A stretch of DNA of 64,000 bases. Origin: Sipunculus nudus. Its lineage: Eukaryota; Annelida; Sipuncula; Golfingiida; Sipunculidae. Under the pieces are notes generated by a model. The model searched no databases. It had not been told where the DNA came from and saw nothing but the letters and a program-made list of their open reading frames with translations. Shown here piece after piece: positions 55,391-64,000 of this stretch. The first letter of the stretch is position 1, and each line of letters opens with the position of its first letter. The stretch covers positions 40,303,676 to 40,367,675 of the forward strand of contig CM049311.1 in the NCBI GenBank assembly GCA_026874595.1, given 5' to 3'. A program made the translations under genes and the position numbers.

Positions 55391-55992
55391 CATGGTTCCC
55401 AACCTGCCTTGCGCTACACTCACGGAGGCATGGCACGAAGGCTCACATCATCGTCCTTCCATACACCGCACCTAACAACATCACACCCACTTTTCAGGAT
55501 GTTAACACGTGTTGGGCTTTTCGCTTCGAGAGAAATCTTCTTAAAATGCCGCAGAATAACACCCAAAACGCAGACGTCAAACATGGGTAAATTTGTCACT
55601 GTACTCTGCCATGCAATTTCCAGCGACCTGACGTTGTTTTTGCTTGTGTAGAAACTTCCTTTAATTTATTAATTTTTGTTCAGAAATCATTCAGCGAGTC
55701 ACATTATTGTATGCTTTCAAGAAAGCACTGCATACAAAGGATAATCATTTTTTCGCCAACTTGCTATCAAATGAGGAGTATAAAATCACGGTGTTTCGAA
55801 GCGAGCAAACCAACACAGGTTACCTTCCTGACATGTGGCTTTGTTGTGGTTCGCGCGGTGTATTGTGGGACGATGATGTAAACCTTCCATCCTGGTAACC
55901 GGGGGACTTGTAGATGTCGCCCGGGTACCAGGATGGTAAGCCTTCGTGCCATGCCTCCGTGAGTGTGGCGCAAGGCAGACTAGGAACCATGC
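55391..55992. mobile_element. Fold-back MITE with long inverted arms
   Basis: The left arm, about 55391-55535 (GCATGGTTCCCAACCTGCCT; CACTCACGGAGGCATGGCAC), is matched by the reverse complement of about 55790-55992. The right arm carries an extra ~55-bp piece (CCAGGATGG...CCATCCTGG). The ~250-bp spacer has no gene. Confidence 0.75.
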
Positions 55993-56479
55993 TATGACCT
56001 ATACCAACACAAGCTTATGTTTACAGGCTAAGCTGCTTATGTGTTTTGTATATGAACAAATCGTGTTATTTTTTTTTACAAACAAATGATCAATTACATT
56101 ACGCACCTACAATAAATATTTCTACAGTAAAAAAAGTAAATGTGGTCGGACAACGTTCCTCAGAGGGCAGCGGCGGGTCCAGGATTTTGGAAAGGGGATG
56201 GTTACGCCCAGAAGGACTGAGAGAAAACCTGAAAAAGGTCCTCTGGAATGGGAAGGAGGGGATCAGGGTCGCAAAATTTAGGGTAAAACCATAAAAAAGG
56301 TAGTTTTGGCTCCAAAAGGGGGGGGGGGGAGGGTCAGGACTCCTTTGACAAGTTTATATTTTAAAAATAATGACAAAAGAAACAGGTTTTATCCATGTCA
56401 CAGTTCATGAGAAAACAAAAGTCCTACTTGTTCAAACCATATTAAAGAAAAATATGTTAGAAATAATTTGTGCAATGCA

Positions 56480-57420
56480 AAATCACCGATAGTAGGCTTA
56501 CTCTGGCGGCCATATTTGATTTTGCCATAGAAAATCTCTGATTGTGGTCTGTTTGTCATAACGAGGGCGTCTGAAAACCTCCCATCGCCCTCTGGCAGCC
56601 ATATGTTTGACTTCGAACAAAAGTCCATATTTCAAAAGGGACGGAGTCCTCATAGGCTCAAATCATCCCTGTGAATTTGAAATAATCAACGGTCTTCTGT
56701 TTATGAAAATGTTTGCGACAGAAAATCACTGATTGTGGTCTGTTTGTCATAACGAGGGCGTCTGAAAACCTCCCATCGCCCTCTGGCAGCCATATGTTTG
56801 ACTTCGAACAAAAGTCCATATTTCAAAAGGGACGGAGTCCTCATAGGCTCAAATCATCCCTGTGAATTTGAAATAATCAACGGTCTTCTGTTTATGAAAA
56901 TGTTTGCGACAGAAAATCACTTATTGTGGTCTGTTTGTCATAACGAGGGCGTCTGAAAACCTCCCATCGCCCTCTGGCAGCCATATGTTTGACTTCGAAC
57001 AAAAGTCCATATTTCAAAAGGGACGGAGTCCTCATAGGCTCAAATCATCCCTGTGAATTTGAAATAATCAACGGTCTTCTGTTTATGAAAATGTTTGCGA
57101 CAGAAAATCACTGATTGTGGTCTGATGGAGTTTTGGCAGGTGTGTATTGTGACTGAGATGGAGCCCAATCCTCCCTGCAGAAAGTCTAGCATGTACATGT
57201 TCAGATACCGCGCGCGAAAGAAATTCACCGATTGTGCTCTGGCGGCCATACTGGAATTCTGACAGGCCTGTTATTCGACTCATCTGGAGCCCTCATAGGA
57301 ACCGATCATCGCTGTGAATATGAGAAAGATCAAGCATTTTCTTGTTGAGATATCGGGCGCGAAAGAAAGCGTCACGGACGGACGGAAGGACGGACGGACT
57401 GACACGGTAATCACTATAGG
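56480..57420. repeat. 191-bp tandem repeat followed by an ACGG tract
   Basis: Three near-identical 191-bp units: ATTGTGGTCTG is at 56541, 56732, 56923 and, in the diverged last unit, 57114. It is followed by degenerate units and a GACGGACGGAAGGACGG tract at about 57374-57412, then TAATCACTATAGGGCACCG. Another core-plus-microsatellite element. Confidence 0.85.
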
Positions 57421-58130
57421 GCACCGTTTTCAAGCAGGCCCTAATAAATAAAGCATGTAATAAATACATCTTGAAATAAATACAGCATGTAACATGCCTA
57501 AACGCGAAACTCGTCATAGATGTGTGGTACGATGCGTTGGAGAATGAATGCATTATAGTTTACGTGTTCACACAAGTTAATGAATGAATTTGTTGTTTAC
57601 ATGGTGCACATATTTACATAAGTTAATTCTGAAAATTTATATTTCAGGATTTAAAAACGACCAAACCGTTCAGCAGTTACTAATTATAGAATGAGCTCAT
57701 AAACATTACATTTCTTACACAGTGCAATTTAATTTTAAAAGATGAATGTTTATACCACACTTTTATTATACAAGATTTGGTAAATATTATTCTGCCGAGT
57801 ATATTTAACCTCGGTAGAAAATGAAACCAAGCTAAGTTTTTTACAATTTTATCCACGGACGACTATTTGGACTTTAAAGACCAAGCACGACTAAGAGATT
57901 GTCAATCGCTGTACGACAAAATATATTTTTGTTAACCGTTAACTAACAATATCACCCATATTTTACGGCACTATATATAGAAGGGCATGGGTCCTTTTAA
58001 AGAATCAATGGTTTGTTCTGTCGAGTGTGACGCATTATTTATGCTTGATGCCCAGCTCTGTGAAGACTTTGTATCTATTATGGAAAAAAAACTCCGTGAT
58101 CGCCAGTGTCCCAAGTTGCTGAAGCCATAA
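57421..58130. other. Intergenic DNA without a recognised gene
   Basis: AT-rich. Nothing supportable was seen. Confidence 0.5.
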
Positions 58131-58139
58131 CATCTGTTC

Positions 58140-59010
58140 TATAATTCCTGTTATCCGCCAGTGTCCCCAACTCTTTAAATCACGTATACATATCTATTGG
58201 TCAGTGTCCCCGGCCAGATTTCCGAAGCCCTAACTTCTATTTGACAAAACCCCGTAACCGTCAGTGTCTCCAGCTCTCCAAAGCCCGTACATCTATTGGA
58301 CAAAACCCCGTAACCGTCAGTGTCCCCCGATCTCCGAAGCCCAAACATCTATTTGACAAACCCCGTAACCGTCAGTGTCTCCAGCTGTCCGAAGCCCGAA
58401 CATTATTGGATAAAACCTCGAAACCGTCAGTGTCCCCAGATCTCCGAAGCCCAAACATCTATTGGACGAACCCCAAATCCGTCAGTGTCTCCAGCTGTCC
58501 GAAGCCCGTACTTATCGGATAAAACCTCGTAACCGTCAGTGTCCCAAGATCTCCGAAGCCCAAACATCTATTAGACAAAACCCCGTAACCGTCAGTGTCC
58601 CTAGCTCTCCTAAGCCCGAACATCTATTGGATAAAACCCCGTAACCGTCAGTGTCCCAGGATCCCCGAAGCCCGAACATCTATTGGATAAAACCTCGTTA
58701 CCGTCAAGTGTCTCCAGCTTTCCGAAGCCCGAACATCTATTGGATAAAACCTCGCAACCGCCAGTGTCCCCAGCTGTCCGAAGCGCGAACATCTATTGGA
58801 TAAAACCTCGTTACCGTCAGTGTCCCTAATTGCCCGAAGCCCAGACATCTGTTGGACAAAACTCCGTAACCGTCAGTGTCTCCAATTGCCCGAAGCCCGA
58901 ACATCAATTGGATAAAACCTCGTTACCGTCAGTGTCTCCAACTGTCCGAAGCCCGAACATTATTTGATAAAACCTCGTAGCCGTCATTATCTCCTGCTGT
59001 CTGAATAGTT
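58140..59010. repeat. ~56-60-bp tandem repeat, about 15 units
   Basis: The unit is roughly CCGTAACCGTCAGTGTCCC, CAGCTCTCCGAAGCCCGAAC, ATCTATTGGACAAAAC. Because the period is often near a multiple of three, it generates several spurious Ser/Pro-rich frames on both strands. Confidence 0.9.
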
Positions 59011-60240
59011 TACATTTAATTTACAAAACTCTGTAGCTGTCAGTTATTTCCAGTTGGATTCTGTCTTATTTATCATAACAATTATCATGCACTTGTTGCC
59101 ACTTTTTTGGCACACGCTGGCGCATTTGCATCATCTGTGGCTGTTCACATAGAAAAAAAACTCTGCAGTGCCACATTAAAAAGGCCTCAAAACATCCCAG
59201 AGCTGCCAACAAGACAAGAATATCATGTTTACATCACCCGTTGATAACAATGTAAACACTCACGTGTGCCGTGTCCAGAAGTTTATTGTTCTATTTTATA
59301 CTGTTCTGTGTGATCCCACTATGACAACAAAGTGGCTAGCAACTCTGCACATAAAGCATTGGACACGTGCGGAGTCCACAGTCGTTAAACACTATATAAA
59401 TAAACAGTTTTAAACTTCAAATTATATTCAGTGGTATGAAGTATCAGATATTCCAGACCAGTCAAAAACGTCATCAGTACACGTACTTCCGTCTAGTGGC
59501 TACGTCAGTGAATCAAGAACCCGGTTACAACACAGCTTTAAATGGGATTCCTTTTGATCAGAAAGTGAATGCAGTCATGGTCCTTTGTCAGTTTCACTTC
59601 TAAACTTCCAACTATCAAAACCGCTGGTGATAATCTTTTCATATTTGATAAAACTATTTCTGCATACATTTCATATGGTCGTGCAGGAAATTGGGTCAAT
59701 ATTGCCAAAATCTTTGAAGTTATGGGCCCAACAATGCATTTTGTCAAAATTAGGGGAGCGACTGGGGGATCAGTCGTGCACTGTCTCGACGAGGTTATGA
59801 GTGTTATACGGACGGCCGGTATGTTTAGGATTCATGTAATGGAGAAGTAAGAGGCAGATAAAAAATAAGTGGCAAAATTAAGAAACAAAATAAAACGTTT
59901 TCTATTCACAGAGGTGTTGTGCCTCAGGGGAGGTGCATGAGTTATTCTATTCGTGCCAAATCGGTAATTATATTTTCTCACTTATTATGATAATTTTTAT
60001 GCTAAAGAGCTTAATTCAAGCATATAACTATATGTCAAGGTTTCATCCTAAGGTCCCCTGACCATGAGCAACTTGCCCCTGGTTCTTTAAGAATTTATTA
60101 TATGATATGAAATGTTCGCACAATACTATACAAATGAACAACTGACATATGTAAAACAAATTAAACTAATGGCTTATTTTTGCACCTGCAAAAGAACAGA
60201 TGTCCCCCCTCCCGTTTGCATATAGGTTATATCAATGAAG
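59011..60240. other. Intergenic DNA without a recognised gene
   Basis: Short frames only. The frame at 59569-59850 has no recognised domain and overlaps a second random frame. Confidence 0.45.
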
Positions 60241-60244
60241 ACAC

Positions 60245-60770
60245 GGTGCGAGATCTGACCCTGTCGAGGTCAACAGCTTTCGAACTCCGACGAGAATTTT
60301 GTAGGGACAATTGGTGTACCAAATTTGAGGACAAAATTCTCGAACTCATCCGAGATTTCAGTAGGAACTATTGGTGTGTCAAATTTCAGCGGAAAATTTG
60401 CAGCTCTTCAAAAGTTATCGTGTTCACAATATAACCCAACAAAATTCACAATTCGGCAGATTTGACTTTGGAGATGAAGGTAAAGTCCTCTGGGTTTCAA
60501 ACTACTTCGAGAACAATGAAGGGACAATTGGTGTCCCAAATTTGAGGACAAAATGTGAAATACTTCAAAGGGTTATGGGCTTCGTAAAATACTACATTTC
60601 GGCAGATTTGAAATTAAAGATGATGGTCAAGGTCACCGGGTATCGTACTCGTTCTAGATTTTGGTAGGAACCATCAGTGTTTCAAATTTCGGAGAAAAAT
60701 ATGCAGCCCTTCAAAAGTTATCGCGTTCACAAGATATCCTACAGACGACGACGGCACTGAAAACAACATG
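60245..60770. repeat. Degenerate tandem repeat (ATTGGTGT..CAAATTT family)
   Basis: ATTGGTGTACCAAATTTGAG and relatives recur near 60308, 60370, 60525 and 60668, and TTCAAAAGTTATCG recurs near 60405 and 60710. Unit length is irregular. It ends at an ACGACGACGG tract. Confidence 0.5.
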
Positions 60771-61165
60771 TCTCCCCTGTAGGGACAGTAGGAACAGTTC
60801 AGAGTATACATGAGTCAAATGGATCCATCCCCGGAAGTAAGGAGGCGAATACCACAAGGCTCCCCTGTAAAACAAGGCAGGGCTTTTTCAGCTCAAATAA
60901 GAAAAAAAACCTAAAAAATTAGGTGTAACAGAACCGGTATTTCAAAGCCAAACAGGTTATAAAGGAATTTTCATTCCCTGGCTCTGTGAGGAATGTGTCC
61001 CTTATATATTTCAGAACAAGGGAATGAAGTATACCAGTACCTCAGTAGATAGCAATAATGGTACTGTTTCATATGTATACTTTATGGGAAGACCATATAG
61101 ATAGTTTGGTACCAAGAATAATTGTACATTGGCTCACCTTTCATGCAAGAAGTATCACAGTCTCA

Positions 61166-61333
61166 GATCCACCATGCTGGGTACTCCTGGGTTGTGTCCG
61201 AGCACTGCCGGTATCTATCGAGATCCACCATGCTGGGTACTCCTGGGTTGCGTCCGAGCACTGCCGGTATCTATCGAGATCCACCATGCTGGGTACTCCT
61301 GGGTTGTGTCCGAGCACTGCCAGTATCGATCGA
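61166..61333. repeat. 56-bp tandem repeat, three units
   Basis: Units starting GATCCACCATGCTGGGTACT at 61166, 61222 and 61278, nearly identical; the last one degenerates at its end. Confidence 0.92.
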
Positions 61334-61339
61334 TCACCA

Positions 61340-62351
61340 AATAGCCTCTCCACACTGGAAACATTCTTTAAATGCATACAGTCACCATTCTCTGGTCTGT
61401 GAGTGTTGAACGGTTCATTCCATGGTTTATACCATGGTTAAGGCGTGTGCAAGTCTTTAGCTGACCATACCAGAAAAGTTAACAGAACACAGCTCTTGGT
61501 CTTGATTGTCAGAGCAGCATATACTAACAGGCTTGTTTTGCAGCCCTTGGGTTTCTTAAAGTTCAAGTTGAGAGAGGTCCCTGTTCCCTCTAGCAGAGCT
61601 GCTGCCCAACTGATTTGTTCTTGCGAAAAGAGTACAGGTGAGCAGAACCAGTGAAATTATGGCAGCCCTATTCTTGTTTCAGGGGGATTGTTATAGGGCT
61701 TGGACACAAGGACTACTTTGGAATTTTTGTTACACCTGACTGGACACGGGTCAATGCTACCAGTGTTTATCAAAGCAGGCATTTAACAAGTACTTGGGAC
61801 CATAAACAACAGGCCGTGTCTCCCACTCTACATTGTCACACACAAAATAAATGGATGAAATTAATTTATGTATACACAAACGTATATCTAAGGGGATCTA
61901 AGTGACACCACATTCAACTAAGTTTTTATTTATATCAAAAATTTGATCAACATTTTGTAATTTTTTAAAGTTATTAGCATAAATGTAAAATCACTATCTT
62001 AAATTTTGTCCAACTTTGACTATGGCACAATTTTTTTCTGTATGTACATTCGATTTTATTTTCACAACATGTACACATTAGTTTATTCTTTTTAAAACCG
62101 AAATGGGAAAGGAATTTGTAATAATGAGTTGCTTTTATTCAAGTTTTCATACACCATGTCAAGTGTTAAAATTGTTTTTATCAAGACAACCCAGTGCAGT
62201 GAGTGATAACCTCACCTAGTTAATGTAACTTCACTCCAGGCAGCTCCGTTGACTCAGCTGAGCTAGGTTTCATCTCTGCCTAGCTAGCGCTCCCCCCCCC
62301 CATGCATGGACAGGATCCATAAACAAGATGTATGTTATATTTTGTGTGAAC
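61340..62351. other. Intergenic DNA without a recognised gene
   Basis: Nothing supportable was seen apart from a short C run near 62290. Confidence 0.5.
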
Positions 62352-64000
62352 TTGTGAGCTTATGCTCACCCTCGGCCGTCGAGCGTCGTCCTTACGTAAA
62401 AGCGTACTGACTCAAAATTAGCCGGAGCTAGCATCACTAAATTTTATGCAAAAATCAGTCCTCTGAAAAAACCGTCGGGTTGAGCTAATTTTTTTGCTAT
62501 TTGCAAATAACTAAAAAACAACTTTAAAAATCTTCTTCTCCAAAAATGTCCTGCAAATTGTTCAATATTTCACAGAAATAATCCAGGGAACAACTCTCTC
62601 AAGTTTGTCGAATTGTTTCAGTTCGAATATTTTTGGCCTAGTTACAGGACGCTGAGCACAGTCATTGAGCCAAAAAGCACTTTAAGATAACAGTCACAGA
62701 AACGGCTGGAGCTGTCATCACCAAGTTTTGTGCGAATCTTGGTCACATGACTCATATTTAAAATTAAAGTTTTTGTGGCGCGACCTACATCGACGCGTTT
62801 TTACGGGCAATAATTAGGAGCCTCTTTCAGCTTCTACATTAAAAATGTTTTATGATGAAACTGCCTAGCTGAATGGTTTAATTGTTCACAATGATTATCC
62901 TGGAGTAGGATTCTCTCAATTGTATCAGAATAGATCCATTTTATAAGTTGATTTTGGTAGACTCATAAAAGGCTGAAGTGGGTCCTGACGCTACGTAAGC
63001 CTGTATCAAACTGAGGGCTGCGAAATTCTATTACACTGCACAGAAATGATTCATAGGTGGCTTTTGTTCACTTTACCTTTATAATTTTGGCTGAATTATT
63101 GGACGTTTAACGATGAAAGGACCGTGAGATGCTTTCGTAAATGAAGCTAGTAGCAGATTTGTTGTAGTAATAGACCAAGCTCTGTGGATATATAACCAGA
63201 GCTGTACAGGCAGCTTAAATAAGTATGTGTAACAGGGATCGTAATACTTTGAACTGTTCACCTTTCCAACTGAAAGGCATAAATACGGGTTTGCCTCTCA
63301 ATAGAAAAATTTACCTTTACGCTAAAAAAGATATCATGATATCAAACTTTCAGTCACACTTCGCTCAGTGTAGACCTGATTCTCCCATATTACATGCCAT
63401 CCTACATGCATATACTCACATGCAGAAAGAACTGTTTTCAATAGTAATACTGTTGTACCATAAACACGATTTGAGGACCTAAAAATGCCGGAGAGTATAA
63501 GTAATAATAGAGCATTTTTATAGCAAAATATGGGAAATAAAGGGAGTTGGTCGAACACCACTTGTAAAATATTTCATTTTTGAGCGATATGGCTGTTACT
63601 ACTTATTAGTTAGGACTACTATTGTGGAAATCATCTTGATATTCACCTTTCCAATGGATTAGCATTTAACGACCCCTGTGTAAAGTAATACACACAATAG
63701 CTAATAAACCTTATGTGTAAGATAAATCCATGAATAAAATTTATCTGTATCCTGATTTTGCTTTCAATAGGCATCTGTTATCATTCTAAACAATTTTTAT
63801 TAGAAAAAATTTATGAAAATGTAAGCATGAAAAAAAAGCATTTGAGCCAAAGTCTTTCAGAATGTGTGAAAAGATCTAGCAACAGGTCAAGATTTTGTCT
63901 GTATCGATGCTTATCTTGACAGACTGTCAACTATTTCATATTTGGCAACAGGCCCGGTATCAGTCTGTATCTATATATAGTTTTGGCAGATTGCCAACTG
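62352..64000 (+). mobile_element. Second copy of the repeat found inside the Polinton, cut by the window edge
   Basis: It begins with the perfect hairpin GTGAGC-TTAT-GCTCAC (62354-62369) and a GTCGAGCGTCGTCC tract. It then follows the same order of words as 20290-22680 (AAAATCTTCTTCTCC, TTGTTCAATATTTCACAGAA, GCATTT..AGCCAAAGTCTTTCAG, TTTTGGCAGA..TGCCAACTG). No coding content. Confidence 0.8.

Noticed and set aside
58241-58848. Ser/Pro-rich frames of 60-93 codons on both strands
   Set aside because: They are produced by the ~58-bp tandem repeat being read in several phases.
59569-59850. 93-codon frame that could be a small host gene
   Set aside because: It overlaps another frame of similar length, has no recognisable domain and no promoter or polyadenylation context.
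61058-61409. Three overlapping frames of 71-114 codons with repeated HHAGYSWV / MLGTPGL segments
   Set aside because: Translation of the 56-bp tandem repeat in all phases; a 56-bp period shifts frame each unit, so no frame is constrained.
1-64000. tRNA, rRNA or other structured RNA genes
   Set aside because: No cloverleaf with conserved TTCGANTC-type boxes and no rRNA-like sequence were noticed by eye. A dedicated scan was not possible, so absence is not proven.

Overview
The window looks like the genome of an invertebrate animal, most likely a bivalve mollusc. Genes are sparse, the background is AT-rich, and there are many interspersed repeats built like the molluscan CvA/pearl elements: about 158-bp tandem cores, an ACGG/GTCY microsatellite and a terminal hairpin. 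The species cannot be fixed from this sequence alone.

The dominant object is one very large Polinton/Maverick (virus-like, self-synthesising DNA transposon) at about 7063-46422, bounded by inverted terminal repeats of about 240-250 bp. It carries the diagnostic genes: a protein-primed family B DNA polymerase with N-terminal zinc ribbons (34192-37913, minus), a DDE integrase with chromodomain (26050-27294, minus), an A32-like packaging ATPase (33525-34144, minus), two tandem F54H12.2-like candidate double-jelly-roll capsid genes (15565-18798, minus) and three penton/minor-capsid-like genes carrying a WEVA signature (9866-11130, 11185-12429, 28071-29376, all minus). Further genes encode a protein with two PC4-like ssDNA-binding domains (12550-13170), an AT-hook peptide (24697-24828), a Lys/Glu-rich protein and a Pro/Arg-rich protein that could condense DNA (29373-31288), a transmembrane protein (31377-33528) and several unknowns. 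Two rightward units (13359-15395 and 38077-39708) leave divergent promoters; a third rightward gene (41019-42889) lies near the right end. Most genes have a TATA box about 30-40 bp before the ATG, and many intergenic gaps carry an ACTTCCGG motif.

Almost every gene is broken by frameshifts and some by in-frame stops, so this copy is probably a relic, although some indels could be assembly errors. Other elements have inserted into it: a 699-bp Mutator-like MITE with a perfect 9-bp target duplication (8978-9676), a composite repeat block of about 4.4 kb (20282-24665), and a MITE of about 0.9 kb with palindromic termini (41375-42281). A 68-bp minisatellite of about 36 units (43300-45890) has expanded inside the right terminal-repeat zone. 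Without these additions the element would still be about 30 kb, large for a Polinton.

The left flank holds the 3' part of a host gene for a disordered basic/serine-rich protein (27-1856). The right flank (46423-64000) holds no convincing gene. It consists of repeats: a CvA/pearl-like element with about eleven cores (50224-52205), a second copy of the Mutator-like MITE (53406-53872), a fold-back element (55391-55992), 191-bp, ~58-bp and 56-bp tandem arrays, and another copy of the repeat that entered the Polinton (62352-64000).
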